Positions 11,301 through 24,737 of a DNA stretch of 64,000 nucleotides are shown here, one piece after another. Each line of letters starts with the position of its first letter. The first letter of the stretch is position 1. A program made the position numbers and the translations under genes. The DNA comes from Ectocarpus siliculosus (Eukaryota > Sar > Phaeophyceae > Ectocarpales > Ectocarpaceae). A model generated the notes under the pieces. That model worked only from the letters and a program-made list of their open reading frames with translations, had not been told where the DNA came from and searched no databases. The stretch covers positions 98,812-162,811 of the forward strand of contig FN648484.1 of NCBI GenBank assembly GCA_000310025.1. Reading direction: 5' to 3'.

Positions 11301-13353
11301 CGAAACTCGTCTGCCCCGAGTAGAGCCAACGATGTATCACCATGCCGTGGTGGTTAAGAGTCAGTGCGAGTGTTGTCTTTCGCGCGGGACAGGTTCATGG
11401 TCGTCCGATCACCCCAAAGGTGCAAATTTGTGCTCGAATGCAACGCAAGCCTCATTTTGTAAAGGCGAATAGGCCAGAAAACACGTTGGAATACGCGGCA
11501 AGCAGTAAGAGAGTGCTTTCCACCCAAATCTGTGGGTTGGCGAAGGTTGCCGCGACGAATTCCTTGCTGTAGCGTACCGCAAACCAGTACCAAGCTAATG
11601 CAGACTATAGCACTATTGGGAGCAGTACATACGAGAGGTTGTCACAATTGACAATATTCTGGTATGCAGAATAGAGAATGTACACGCGGAGGCGGCTTTC
11701 CGTCTACTGCGTAGCCAACTATGTTGACAGTTGACAGGTATCAACGCCTCGTGCCCCAGTGACCACGTGACGATCAGTGGCCACCACAAGGTTGGCTGAC
11801 CCTAACATGTTCGACAACGGTACACCTCTACAATAGTTGTACACCGTGTGAACAACAGCTTGCCTATGGATACCAGAAGGCATCAAGTTAGCGCACTGAA
11901 ACCATGCTCGGCAGCGATACACCGTGCAAGCGGCCATCGCTTGGATTTATACACCACACACATGCCACTTCCCCAACCTGCACTACAGGGTGCCGCTGAG
12001 GGTGCCCTTGCGTCGTGCTGCGGCGGGACATACTGCCGTAGAGTACAAGTACATGGACCGTACGTATTGCTGAGTCCCGACACAGCAGAACGCAAGGATG
12101 TTACGACGTCTTATAGGCTGCATACCTAGTCCCTTCCGATGAATGGGGAATACCGAGCGTCAAGGCAGGAAAAGGCAGCGACGTAGCTGGCGGAGACATG
12201 CCACCGAAACCATTGACGACAACTACAGTGTTGGACGAAGGTGCGGACATGAGCGACGTAGCGACCAACATCGCAGACCATGCTCCCGTACACCGCCTGC
12301 GGCACCGGCAACGGGTTGAAGCGCGCGCCATGCCCTTGCTGCGATCTGTGCTGGTCACAACACTAGCAATTGCTGCTGCTGCTGTTGTGCTAAGCAGCAT
12401 AGCGACAGCGGTGATGATGCTGTGATACGCTGGCTGTTGAATGTTGAAGGTGGGCATGAGCCAAGCGGCTCTGCGGATGGCAGTACAAGCGGGGGGTGGG
12501 GTTGCGGGCGAAATACCACCCACACGCCTCGCCCAACCAAGCAAGCAAGACACGCCCAAGCAGCATCACCAGAACCAGCACTTGTGGTGACAGATCGCTT
12601 CATCGAGATTCAGTACCGCTCACGACACACTTCACCGAAAGCGGTTGGACAGTATCTAGCCGCTCCCGTAAGGAATCAACGAGGTGAGTGCAATCGTTCT
12701 GGTCTGTAAATCCTTTTTCAAAATGATACGTGCGCGTCTAACAACAGCCTACCCTTCGCATGATCCACGTCATCCCTTGCGATACTGAGAGCACATCCGG
12801 GCTGGATTTAGCGCGTTTTGATCCCTCAGTACTTGTCTGACAAGACGACCAAACTTGTTGTAGGTTGAGGTTTAGGTGGGGGCGCATACAATACGTGCGA
12901 TGTGTCGTTGAGCCAGGTGGTCGTCGTTGTTGCAGTTTGAAATATCAAATATCAACCACGATCAGACTACGCAAGCGCAGGCACACGCGCTCGCAAGCGT
13001 TCAACAACGAACAGCATTCGTCTATCATCCGCTGTCCACCCAAGACTGTTCCACGAGCAGCTTCAAGAAGCCATGTGCCGGTGCCACGCTTCTGTTTGCG
13101 CATGGACATGTAGCAGGTCTACCGCAGACCAAGTATTGAGTATTTCCGAAGTCCACATGCATTTTGTATCCTCACTTGCCGCAGTTCACCACCGCTGTCG
13201 TCTTCATAACGTCATGGTAATGTGGAAGTCGCCGGTCGGGTCCAACGAGGTCATATCATACTGTATCCACTCGATGTTCTTGAGATTTCTCTTTCATGCG
13301 CCCGTTCCTCCTGTTCTCGTGTCGTGTGTTTGTCCCCCCCTCCCCCAAAGTCA
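11301..13353. other. Divergent intergenic region between helicase and aminotransferase
   Basis: About 2 kb that should carry the promoters of both divergent genes. No TATA-like or other element is assigned. The only notable frame is a short plus-strand ORF at 12198-12425, listed separately. Confidence 0.4.
12198..12425 (+). CDS. Possible small tail-anchored protein (75 aa)
   Basis: An uninterrupted frame opens with MPPKPLTTTTVLDEGADMSD. An acidic N-terminal part is followed by an Arg/His-rich middle and a C-terminal hydrophobic stretch (about residues 50-75, containing TTLAIAAAAVVLSSIA), ending at a stop directly after MML. The layout is that of a single-span tail-anchored protein. No family is recognised. 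A longer frame on the opposite strand overlaps it, and either or both may be chance. It lies in the intergenic region upstream of the aminotransferase. Confidence 0.2.
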   Translation: MPPKPLTTTTVLDEGADMSDVATNIADHAPVHRLRHRQRVEARAMPLLRSVLVTTLAIAAAAVVLSSIATAVMML

Positions 13354-16300
13354 ATGCTAGGTGCCACCTTCAGTCGTGTTCGAGGCGGGCTCGGGAGCAA
13401 GATTAATACAAGCACAAGTGTGCGAACCGCAACAGCAGCCGGCTCCCGTACCATGAGTTTGTGGAGTGAAATGCCCATGGGACCTGCTGACCCAATCCTG
13501 GGACTCACCGGTGAGCTCTACACTCTGTAGCAAGGAAGGTTGCAGCCCAAGCATACTCTCTCAATGTACTGCTGGTGTACCTGACGCGACATATAGAATT
13601 CAAGCATTAGCCCACTTGTATCGCAACTGCACATGTGCCTGTTGCTGCCGGTCGGCAGCTACAACGCTCTCTTGGGTACAACCAGTTCAACACCTGACTC
13701 TCTAGGGAAGATGGGCAAATAAAACAGATGCACCGTCCATGTTCATATGGGTGTACAGATACAGTAGTGATTCCTGTATATAGTAGGAAATTCGCCGGCC
13801 TTATACCGGGCACCCGGCACCATACAGAGTAGAAGACAACTTGAATATTTGTTCCCATCAGCGATTCTGTCTGTCTTTCACGGGGCGTTCAGCATGCTAC
13901 CTACCCTAAATAGGTATACAGCTGTAGTAGAGGTAATGATGTAATTATGCTTATAGGGTTGGAGTTGTTTGTGTTCGACTGCCATCGGGGAGAGCCTATT
14001 GTACAGCAGTATTGTACCCCTGTGTAAGGCCGCCAGGTCGCCCTGTTTTAGGCCGTTAATACCGCGTGACACAGATGGAATATTCAATATTCAAGTTGGC
14101 TTATACTCTGAATAGTACCGGGTGTCCGGTATACGGTGGGGTGTCCGGTATAAAGGCCGGTCGCATCCCTTGGCACTATGCGGCCTTGTACAGGGACCAA
14201 TAGTGTGCTGCTGAAGAGCGTGTGAAACAGCGCAATGCACGCGAAGGGGCACATACTTGTGAACGAAACGCAACAACGCAGACCCACGCACCTATGGTAG
14301 CGGTCTGTACCGTCTCCTTGTATCACGCATCCTTTGCCGCAACTACGTAGCCGTGTTTATCGAAACGTATTTTGTGATACACATGTGTTTTGTTGGATGG
14401 ATGAACGTGTTTTGTGTAATAACTTCCTCTCTTCGTATCAATCGCAGATGCTTTCAACAAGGACACGAACCCGAACAAGGTAAGCCTTGGGGTCGGTGCA
14501 TACAGAGGCGACAACGGAAAACCGTTCGTACTGGACTCTGTGAGGAAGGCAGAGAAGCTGGTGCTCGACAAATCCCTCAACCACGAGTACGCTGGAATAG
14601 CAGGTGAGCTCGCAGAGAATAGTGTATGATGTCGTCAAAGTGACACCTGGTACCGTTTTTTATCGTGCAAATTATGTCAAACAAACCTGCGCAAGTACAT
14701 GTGCTCACATCGAGGTATTCCCGCCTCGCTCACACAGGGAACAGAAATGACGTAACTCAGTTGCGCGAGTGTGGCGGACTGATCGTGCCCGCGAAGGACC
14801 ACGCTCTCGTACATCTACTTCGTGTTACAGTTATTGTCGGATGCCATCGCTTGTCTAAACAGGCGTGCCGGATTTCACGAAACTGTCGCTGGCGTTCGCG
14901 TACGGGAAGGACTCCCCTGCCCTCACGGAAAACCGTGTCGCTGGTGTACAGGTGAGAGGTGGATAGTCGGTGTCCACCCATGCTTTTGCCCCGCGGCGCT
15001 ACGATAGACCTGTCTGTCAGGATTGTTGAAATACTGGCGCTTTGTCCAGTTTTACTTCCGCACCTGCTTGATGTCGTTGATTCGCTCAGATTTTTTTTGC
15101 AAACCGTAGACCACGTAGACCATGCAAGCTTGAAAAGGGCAGTATCCTCCACGGGTGTGCACAGCAGTGTTGCGAGGGTCGGCTCTGCTTCAGCATTTGC
15201 TGGTTATTGGGGGAGCGTGTGTCGGGCGATGCAGTTAGCCTTTGCGGTTCTTGGTCGGCAAACACGATTGACATGTTTGATTCTTACGGGGCAAGCAGGC
15301 AACAGCAGTTCCGGCCGCTTGCAGCGCGGAGAGGCCTTTTTTGCGCCTTTGTCGCTATACCAAGCCATGACAAAAAAAATAGTCATCACGCTGGTACCAG
15401 GGTTCCCGTATTGTATTAGTGAGTAGATGTGCGTCCCAAGAGCTAGAGCAGTGTTGTACACCGTGTGGTTCACCTGACTCTTCCCAGCCTCACCTCTCCC
15501 CCGTTCCACCCCTTTTGGCGCTTTTTTGGTCATGTCGTGTTTGCCTCCTTGTTCCTTCTGATGTAGACCCTGTCGGGTACTGGGGCTTGCCGCGTCATGG
15601 GAGAGTTGTTCGCGAGGTTCCGCGGCACGGGGTCCGCGATCTACGTGCCCAACCCTACCTGGGGAAACCACATCCCCATCTTCAAGAACGCGGGCTTGGA
15701 GGTTAAGAAGTACCGATACTTCGACCCGGAGACGGTCGGCCTTGACTTCGAAGGTGACACCATGCGGCGGCACCAACACTTTTTCATGGCATCATAGCAG
15801 TAGTGGAATGACATACCATCGTTTAGGGCAGAGCGGCAGTTCGTTTGTCTGTCTGATTCTCTCGTAGTCTGTGTGCCCAGGCTGTTGTTCGTCTTGGGTG
15901 GGGTGATGACAGTCAGAGCGCTGCCGGTGTTACGCATCGTGCTGTGTTTTCTATGCCCGGTAGGGGATGAAAGGCCGATAAGCCACCTTCTCGCTTTCAA
16001 ATGCATAGCGCCTGATGTCACACAACTCACAAAACTCGGTCTGCGCTTGATAATCAACCACACTTCACGGAAGAGGTTGAAATATCCTGCTATCCACCAG
16101 TAGGTTTATTTTGTTTTGTGTCTCGTTTCCTCATTTACCCACCTATTTTGGCAGGTCTGATCTCGGACGTGCAGGCAGCGGAGGATGAATCGGTGTTCTT
16201 GCTTCACGCCTGTGCCCACAACCCCACGGGGATTGACCCTTCGCAGGATCAGTGGGCGGAGCTGAGCAAGGTCATGAAGAGTAAAAAGCACACCGCTTTC

Positions 16301-18856
16301 TTCGATTGCGCTTATCAGGTGACCACCCACGAACACTTTGCTCGTCATATGCATATGTACCGCAATCCGTACGATATCGTGTACCTGCTCGTACCACTAT
16401 CTGTTGTTCAAATTTTGTGAGCACATTTTGTTATTTCAGACTGGAATTTTGGGGGAACGATACGGTCGCGACCAACGGTATTGATTTGCTACATGGGCAC
16501 GTTTTCGAAGATGATTTCTAACTGATTGCCGATAAGCCCGAACGGTTGTCGCAGCGCTAAAAGCATATGCAGACCATGATTGGATGTTTTCTTCCTTCTG
16601 CTGTACGGCTATTTGTACTTGGCATTGTCCTCGCCGTCTAACTATTTAGCCCTTTTTTCCCTCTCTCTGTGCGATGCAGGGCTTCGCCTCTGGAGATGCG
16701 GAATTGGATGCTTGGGCAATCCGGCGATTCGTTGCCGACGGTCACTGCATTGCCCTCGCGCAATCCTTCGCCAAGAACTTTGGCCTCTACGGGCAGAGGA
16801 TCGGTGCGCTGTCGGTGGTCTGCAACGATGCCGAAGAGGTGACGTACCGACTTCGATCAGATCGTTGGCTATGTTTCCTCTGCCACCTACCAGTGTTTTT
16901 TATGCATTCCACGTTGAAAAAGTGCCGCTATTTGAGTGCTACAAGTTCTCACATGTATCACCACGATACTCCGTTGCGAGTGTTTGAACCGTTTGCATCA
17001 AATTGTATGCATGCTCACCATGTCAAGGTTGAGATCGATCCCCACGAAAGAGCACTCGCACCCACTGCCAAGGGGTGCGAAGTCGCGGCAGCCTGGCCGT
17101 TGATTGTGTTGACTTTGATGAATCGCGATGTAATGGCTCTCAGTTGGAGTTTATTGTCTCCGCGATTCCATTTTCCGAGACTGCAGCAGGGTGAATTCCA
17201 TTATATCCCGGCGTGTATCACCTTCCTTCGTCGAAATCGAACGAGCACCTCAGACGATGTTGAGAGGATAGACACCGCTCGTGCAGAGTTGGCCTCAATA
17301 TTCTCCTCCCTACCCCTCCCCTCCGATTTCGTCCTCTCCTATCGATTCGTTTCCGCCGTCCGCTGGAGCTAGGCTGAAAGAGTAGGATCCCAGATCAAGA
17401 TTGTGATCCGTCCCATGTACTCCAACCCGCCCGTGCATGGTGCGCGCCTAGTCGCGGAGATTTTGAGCGACGAGGCCCTTTCCCAGGAATGGTCCGGAGA
17501 ATGCAAGGTGCGGTTCAACGTGCTGGGGCAGCCAGGATGTTTGTTGTCGTGATGTGCGGATTGTTCCCGGGTTGCGTGCGTGCCTGGTTTTGGTTTCTCT
17601 AGCCGCAAGCCTTCTTCACTGTGTCAGACGAGCGTAATGGTATAGTTCTGATCCAGGCCGGTGTTGCCATGTTGAGGCTGACGTAAGTCGATTATTTTGT
17701 GTCTGTCTTCGTTGTCTTACAGCGTGTGGAGTCTTGTTCAATTCCAGGTTGGCCTGGTTCTACGAACGTCCGCATGGATGCTTGAATGTGGCGAACGGCC
17801 ATATTGTTATGGCAATACCGAGTACAGCGTGCCTCTTGCTCGCATCGCATCGTGTTGTTTTTTGAAGCGAGGGGCGTACTCTCTCCACAAGAACTGAAAC
17901 TGCGAGCAACATAGTCCTCGGCTTCATCAGGTGGCGAAACATTTTACACGTTATTCCGGCGGTGACATTCGACTATGCCTGTGGCGCATCACAGGCCATG
18001 GCAGACCGAATCATTGCGATGCGAACGGCGCTCAGGGGGCACCTAGAGGGACTCAAATCTGGTCGATCGTGGGAGCACATCACGGACCAAATCGGCATGT
18101 TCTGCTACACAGGTCTTACTCAGGAGGAGGTGAGAAGCGACATGCAAACTAGCCACCCTTGCGTCGGCTGCGCACTTGTCTGGTTTTCATTTCATGCCAA
18201 GTACACCTGAGTTCATGCCAAGTATTCCTGTCGATTACAAGTATTCAATCCAAACGTCATTCTGCATCATTGCTCCTTGGACAGAGTCTTATCAGACTTC
18301 ATACTTTGTGCGCGAGACTGGCCCATGTGCACCTTGGAGGGCGACCGCTTGACGGGTCGTTGCTCACTCATCTTGTAATCCAGCCAAGCCTTCACCAAGC
18401 ATTCTCATCAGTGCAGGTTTCTCGTTGCTTGCCTGCCCAGTGGAACCACGAACAACCGTATCTACTTCTGTGTTTGTGGTGAGCGCCACGTCAGCACCCA
18501 CTACTCGCCGGTAGATTACTTTAGTTGACCAGGGCACCGTCGCTGTTTGGTTGATGCTCCCCCCCCAGCAGTTTGTTTTTGAGAAGCCCCCTTTCGGGCG
18601 TCGTTTGTTGCGAAACGGCGATTGCCATTTTTTTTCATGACACGCATTGAGTCAATTATGTAGACGCATTCTGTTGCGGCGATGTTAACGCGGACACTTC
18701 TGCCGGCTTCAACTGTGGTATGGTCACTGCCAGGTGCTCAAGGTACGCGAGGATTCGCACATTTACTTCACCAACGACGGTCGGATCTCCATGGCCGGCA
18801 TCACAACTGCCAACGTAAAATATGTGGCAAAGAGCATCTACGCGGTCACTGGATAG
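13354..18856 (+). CDS. Aspartate aminotransferase, mitochondrial type
   Basis: PLP enzyme interconverting aspartate + 2-oxoglutarate and oxaloacetate + glutamate. Nine exons agree in phase: 13354-13510, 14448-14603, 14863-14951, 15567-15753, 16155-16318, 16680-16838, 17373-17507, 17995-18129, 18734-18856, giving 434 aa, the normal length for mitochondrial GOT2-type enzymes. Residues 1-40 are rich in Arg, Ser and Thr without acidic residues, as in a mitochondrial presequence. The mature part starts near [12 protein letters not shown]. Family landmarks: [66 protein letters not shown] (PLP lysine), [26 protein letters not shown] and DGRISMAGI. It diverges from the helicase and converges on the SOUL gene. 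Confidence 0.95.
13795..14163. mobile_element. MITE-like element with about 60-bp terminal inverted repeats, in aminotransferase intron 1
   Basis: The left end begins ccggccttataccgggcacc and its reverse complement lies at the right end (ending ataaaggccgg at about 14161). Matching continues inward for about 60 bases through acttgaatatt. The outermost motif (ggtgtccggtata) is duplicated in tandem at the right end. Flanking tcg on both sides may be a 3-bp target-site duplication. There is no coding capacity. Confidence 0.65.
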
Positions 18857-19961
18857 GATCGTAGTATTATCGTGCGATTTCATGTTTACCCAGCAACAGG
18901 GAAACTAATGTGCTTTTGACTGCAACGATGAGATTTCCTAAGTAACGTGCCGCAAAGGTATGTTACCCGTTGTCCGTGTAGGACAGAGTACTCCTCGTTT
19001 TGTTTTATTTTTGCGAATTCAAGCATTAAGCTTGACTAGTGGAATTCGTGTTCGTGTGCACCATCTTGTACGATGTCTCGGCCGGTCCTTGTTGTACCGA
19101 GATTTTCCTTCTGTGTTATGAGATCGTGCCTCTTAGGTTTGGAATGCGTGTTGCGTGCCACAAAGTGTAGGTCGCCGCCACCGTTTTGCTGGTGGGACAT
19201 TCTGTTTCGCATTGGCTCGCATGTGGTGTTGCAGGCATGGGCATGTATTTATAGTCTGTCGTGTCATTGGTCGGTGTGCTAAATAGGACCGGGAGGCTGT
19301 CATTTAGTACATGGTAGCGTTTAGCTGCGAGCGTGCTGCAAGATACCGTCTGCTTTGGAGTAGAGACAGTGAAGGTAGGCGCAGGAATGACAGGATATGG
19401 CACTGCAAAAATGGAGGCCTTCGTGGCACCCGACAAGAACCAAGTCCGCTACGAGGATGGAAGGGGAGTAGGGGTCCAAGCGATTTGTGAGATATTCTTG
19501 ATTTCTTTGTGTTAAAGCATGGGGGAAAATCACGGCCAAGCTCAGCCTGATCATGCGTAAGTCCCTTTTTGATTTGACGGGCTCGAGCAGTCGTCATGGG
19601 AATATCGAGCTCGCCCGCAAGAGACACACAGAAAGGCTTGTAGCGAGAAATTGGGACTTGTGCATTTCATGCTCCGATCGCACATACATAACGCAATGGA
19701 AGACACCAAGCTTCTGATCTTCTCAAAACGAACCCGAATCATACGAGCGAAACACTTTTCAACGACCAGCACGCTGTGTACGTCCAACTATTAATAGTAT
19801 TCACAACAGCACAACCTACCACAGCAACCGCGCGCAGCGCCCAAAAACGATGCAACAAATGAAGGGCGTACGGTGGAAAGCAAAAAAACACCTGGCCCTC
19901 TTCGCCCAATGGGGCATTGCCGCAGTTGTACTTACAGAGAGCGTCCGGGAAAGATGGATGA
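18857..19961. other. Convergent 3' intergenic region
   Basis: Separates the 3' ends of the aminotransferase (plus) and SOUL gene (minus). It should hold both 3' untranslated regions. No gene, repeat or RNA is recognised. Confidence 0.4.
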
Positions 19962-22900
19962 CTAAGGGCTACCAACAGCTTGCGAAATAGTCGAGGACAT
20001 CTGTTCACGCTCGGAATTGCCCTTCGCATTCTCAGTGTCAGCACTGTCTCCGGGTACCCCCCTGTACACCTGAACGGCAATGGCATTGGTTCGTTGCCAA
20101 GGAAGCGTATATGGGGGGTTGTACTGCATCAAACGGTACGACCTTCCAACTGGGTCTCGTGCACACCAAGGAGACGCCGACGTTGATGCCTCGAGTTGCA
20201 GGGCCCACAGCAGGGTATCGAGTTGCCCCCCTACTTCGCCATCGGTTGCAAACCCTGTTTTAGTACAGGCGTGCGTTTCATGACAAGAAAAAAGTACTAT
20301 TGGCAAAGAAGGCGGTCGTGCATACGGACGTTTTGCGGGTGTTGTTTCTCGATGGCGTGCACGGCACGATGAAAACATAATCCGCGTAGGGGGCACTTCT
20401 TCACTGACTCGACACGCAACAAATTGGGCGTGCTCGATTCTTTCTGGCATACTATCACTCGAAGAATAAAAGGAGAACAAACTAGAACCACCAGCGAGAG
20501 ACGGGAGCGGTTCGGCACATTTCTGTCAGACTAATCCCGGTCACACTTTTGAACGTCATATACCTGGAAACTCGCGCACAGCAAGAACCTCGCCCTCAGC
20601 CACATCCCTCACGTTTACGCGGGGGTTCCGTGGAGTAGGAGCCTCTTCCGCCGGGACGTCTTTCGGCATCACGAACGACATGGTTCTGCACCACGCGGGA
20701 GGATATTTGTTAGGCATGGGGGCATCATGCCCCTTGGGTTCAACCATGCACTCGTTCGGAGACTGCGCGTGTGGTGGGTTGGGGAGCATACAGGCGCCAA
20801 AACAGGTCCAAAGCAAGCTATATTTGAAGCAACAGGAACAAACAACACATCCTTTTGGTAAGGATGGGCAGTGGGGTACCCAACATGCAATTGACCGTTG
20901 CTGGTCCATGAAAAAGGAGCACAGTTCATGTTCCTATACGCGCTGGAAAAGGCCCTATAACGTTCTGCTACGCCACACACCTGCCGGTGCTTGTAACGTC
21001 GATGTTGACGGGTGTGGTCATGTCCATGGCCACCTCCTGTTTGTTGTCTCCGAACAAATAACCAGCCAGGGTGTTGAACCCTTCGCCAGACCCGTCAGTA
21101 ACGCCGGTTCTGTCATCGTCCCGCTGGTCAGACTCTCGAGCCGCGTCAGCTGTTAATTGTCCACGAAGCAGCGGCACACACGGAAGTGGTGCCAGCAAGG
21201 GCCTTGCTTAGCAACACTGCTTGGAACCGTCAAACAGTAGTAACCAACACCAGTTCGAAGAGATCAAGTCGCTGACATTCCTTGGGAAGGCGTTCGCATC
21301 CGTGCAGCTGATAAGACGAAAACTAGTACATGTGTCAAAAAGCACGGACAAAATGTTCCAGGCGAGAACTGTTGGTCGGCCACGCTCCGTGCATGTTCTG
21401 GGAAACTTTGGAAGATGCCCAAGGCTTACCGTCCATCTGCGCAGAGCACACAGCGTAAGATGCGTAGCGTCTGATCTCGAAGCCTTCCCTCGCGTCTTCA
21501 AGCGAGTAACTGGGGCTGTACAGCCCGGATGGCGTCCTGCATCGATCCACAAAACCACGCGAAATCATATAAAACACTCGTGCACGCTGTCTGTCTCATT
21601 CGAAAGACGCAGACAGGGGCTGCTCGTGGAAGTACACCACGAACTAGGCGCTAACAGAATAGCCCTCGCTATTGCGTCCGAGATATGTATCCACTGCGGC
21701 TAGCCGTTCCACACAAATGAAGAGAGTTCCGCCGCGAGGTGCAGAAACGAAACACGAAGCAGGCAAGACAAGTCAAGGGTATCATGTAGGGCTATTACGC
21801 AATGTTAGGGAAAAACAATAAAAAGAAGTAGCACCAGTGCGAAGAACCTCTTTCGGTGGACTCTTCGCATCGACAGCTTCGGGAAAGCACTCATCGTGCA
21901 CGAAAGTGTCGTTCAACGGACACATAGACCCTCGCATACACAGCATAGGCGTTTTAGAGTCACCGAGAAGAAGTTTGCACCTGCTGAAAATGTTCTCAGT
22001 TTCTGCCGCCGCAGTTTGCAGCCCCTGGCGCAACTTCTGTGGTGTGAGCTCACGGGCTGTCTTTTTGATTGAGTATAGGTTCTCTGCGATTCCTTCCATG
22101 GGCCCAGTCCGCCGCTTGGGGGTAGTCGATGAGCCTGTCGTGTTAGTACCCGGCCGGGGTACAGCACTCGTGATGCGAGGGGCGGCCTCCAAAGCCTGTC
22201 ATCATGCCAAAAAAATATCAGGGAGTGGCACCAGGGTCAGGCGAGTGTGAACAGCGGGTGAATCAACTTTTCCTACTTCGAAGTATAGGACTATCCCTTC
22301 GTCAAAGCCAACGCGAGCTCGGTTTGATTCGTATCGTGCGGATTTTTTTTTTCACGGGAAAAGGATGAGGCATGAGGCACACCAATTCACAAGAAACGCA
22401 GACCTTTGGAAGGATATCCTGGCGAAGTTGCCGGTTTACCGCTTTCAGGCCATCGACAGTCGATCGCGCCTCAGTCCCCTTGCCCAGCACTATTCCAGAA
22501 ACAAGCTCATTTTTTCGGGCTGCGTCAGAAACGTCTCGCGCGATCTCCGGCAGGCGCTGATGCACGCCACGCAAGTGTGGAAGCGAAACGACGGCATGGC
22601 GCAGGGGGTTCCCAGTTGGTTGGTTGCCCCAAGGCGTTTGACCAATGATCACATGCACCACACCTAACGAGATGGCGCACTGTTCCTACTGTTGATATAT
22701 ACCGCACCCACTGGGTGGTGTCTACGTGTTCTGCCGTAAGCGTTTGTTGGTGTGCGTAAGATCGTGCTACATAGATAAACTCGCCTCTTGACCACCCCCA
22801 GAGATTTCACATTTTTTTTCTCCGACTCACTTTCACTCATATTTCCGTCACTTCGATCCGATCTCACTCGATTACGTTTTGGGGGGGGGCTGGGGGATCC

Positions 22901-23407
22901 TTCATATCAGCATCTGCGACGCTAACCGGACGCCAGGTGCGTTGGCAAGGGGTGTAAACATCCTCTACCATCTGGTACCCGAATGGGCGACCGCTCTAAA
23001 CATGCAAACTGCTCTAGTACTCGGTAGTACACTGCCTGGACGCCTGGACGTCGTCGATGATTTGCAGTAGATCACAAAGGCGTTGCAGAGGACACAAGGA
23101 AGACCATTTCCACCACTAGCGCAAACAAAAATAGTAAAAACACCTATAATACCTTCAGTAGATGTGTTGCGATGACTTCAGTCTCCACGAGACTACCCCA
23201 TGGCGACGCTGCTTTCACAAGATCGTCTACTTCTAGACGCCAAGAAGGCGTCTTGTCGCTGCTGCTGCTGCTGCTGCTGCTTCGGGAGGAGCGCAACCGT
23301 AGTCCTCCACGGCCTCCGCAGTGTTTCGTTGACGCACTGGGGACAAAAGCAGCAGCTCGATCGATGAAAAGGAAGGTTAGGATCAGGGGGGGCAGCAGGG
23401 CTGTCAT
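19962..23407 (-). CDS. SOUL-family haem-binding protein, plastid-targeted
   Basis: Seven exons agree in phase: 23407-23153, 22556-22404, 22195-21981, 21536-21430, 21080-20981, 20685-20564, 20254-19962, giving 414 aa. The N-terminus is a signal peptide (LLPPLILTFLFIDRA) followed by AAAFVPS, matching the Ala-Phe cleavage motif of secondary-plastid bipartite targeting, then a transit-like region with a Ser tract from a CTG/CAG repeat. Residues of about 86-210 are predicted helical (RLPEIARDVSDAARKNELVS, TARELTPQKLRQGLQTAAAE) with no recognised domain. The SOUL domain follows: FEIRRYASYAV, FNTLAGYLFGDN, VAMDMTTPV, SFVMPKD, VAVREFPGGFATDG and LMQYNPPYTLPWQRTNAIAV. SOUL proteins bind haem or tetrapyrroles; a role in plastid tetrapyrrole handling is inferred. 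Confidence 0.88.
23257..23281. repeat. CTG/CAG trinucleotide repeat coding poly-Ser
   Basis: About eight CTG units (read as AGC on the coding minus strand) encode the Ser run at residues about 43-50 of the SOUL precursor. It lies in the transit region, where length variation should be tolerated. Confidence 0.85.
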
Positions 23408-24737
23408 CGCGCCAGATGGGATGAGTGCGTGAATGATGGCAACTTCTCCAATCCCCACCAACGCTATGTTGTAGTACCTCAAACCTCAAACCTCAAACAC
23501 CTCATCGACGGGACTGGACTGTCATGTTGATGTTCCGCTCTGCTGCTCTGCTGTCTGAAGAATTATTCCGAAAGGGTGCCACGAAGCCACGAATAGGACG
23601 CCCGACGAACCAACTACCCAACACCTTCCTTCTGCACCTTCCCAGCATAATATACAGATAGATGCTCAAGACAGCCACCAAACTGTCTTGTTGAGCCTGT
23701 TACCCACAGGGGAGATATCGCTGCGTGCTGCTCGGTAAAACGTGGAAATACATGTATCCCAGACTCTTTTCTGTAGACAGAGCTTGATTCGTTGGGTCAT
23801 AGACTAAGTCTGTTCAGAAAATAAAAGGTTACGGTGTGGGTATGGGTGTGTGGGTTGTGAGGTTTACACGCATCCGTACAATCAAGAAATCCCTGAAGAG
23901 AAGACCCAGACGAAGACTAACTTGTGTATTAGTGAGAGATAAAGAGCCTTTTACGGTTGTGTTACAAACTAAATGAAGGCGAAAAATATTATCGCGCAAA
24001 TGTGCGCAAAAACCTTGGGGCAAGATGAAGACAAATCGATGCGATGCCACCAGGAGCCTCGCTGCTTATTATTGGCCTGTTTACAGCAGAGAGCTACATT
24101 GTACGCGAACCAACCCATCATTGTTTGTTTGTCTGTTACTGGGTATTTTCAGAGGTAGAGAACGAAATGTGAGTCACCGGCTCTCAAAATTTAATGACGT
24201 GCGGCGCCAGCTATTTTGGTACTATGAACACCAGTAAGAGCGGAGAAACTTGCCAGTCGGGCAACAAAATTAGCGTGTTCCCAACATCTGAACACATGTA
24301 ACGTATTACGTGAACCGTCCACAAACAAACGCACGCAGAAAACCACACCATCGGCATCAAGACGTAAGTCAAGCAAGCCCGACACGGCTTCGTGCCTCCC
24401 AACGGGTAACCAGTCGTGCTAAAGGCGCCCCCCGCACCACCATTTCTTCGACGTTTGACGCCGCACTAGAAACAAGCTAAATCAACGCTAGCCCAATCCT
24501 CCTGAACGCAACAGCTACGATCATATCGGTAGGCGTCGTCACACACACATGTTCGGGTGCAGAATACAACCAATTTCGTGCGATACTTAAAAAGTGCACT
24601 ATTGACATGAACACATACATATCGTCCGTGGAAACCGCACAGCGGCAGGACAAGGACGACGCATGTTTGTTCCTCATGCTCTTGGGCGGACTAGTGGGTT
24701 CGTATTTCTTCGGCATGACCGGTATAGGTGTCGCGCA
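23408..24737. other. Intergenic region upstream of the SOUL gene, carrying repeat copy 1
   Basis: About 1.3 kb between the SOUL start and the MazG-B stop. It contains the first copy of a dispersed repeat (23599-23800, listed separately). No exon is recognised. Confidence 0.4.
23599..23800. repeat. Dispersed repeat, copy 1, with a conserved hairpin
   Basis: Shares a long imperfect match with 26463-26700 in the same orientation, including tgttgagcctgttaccc and cagactcttttct. Both copies keep an inverted repeat, caagacag or aagacag, an 8-base loop, then ctgtctt. Neither copy codes for protein. Confidence 0.75.

Noticed and set aside
12101-12559. 152-codon minus-strand open frame opposite the small plus-strand ORF
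   Set aside because: Low-complexity composition, no domain and no splice context; probably a shadow.
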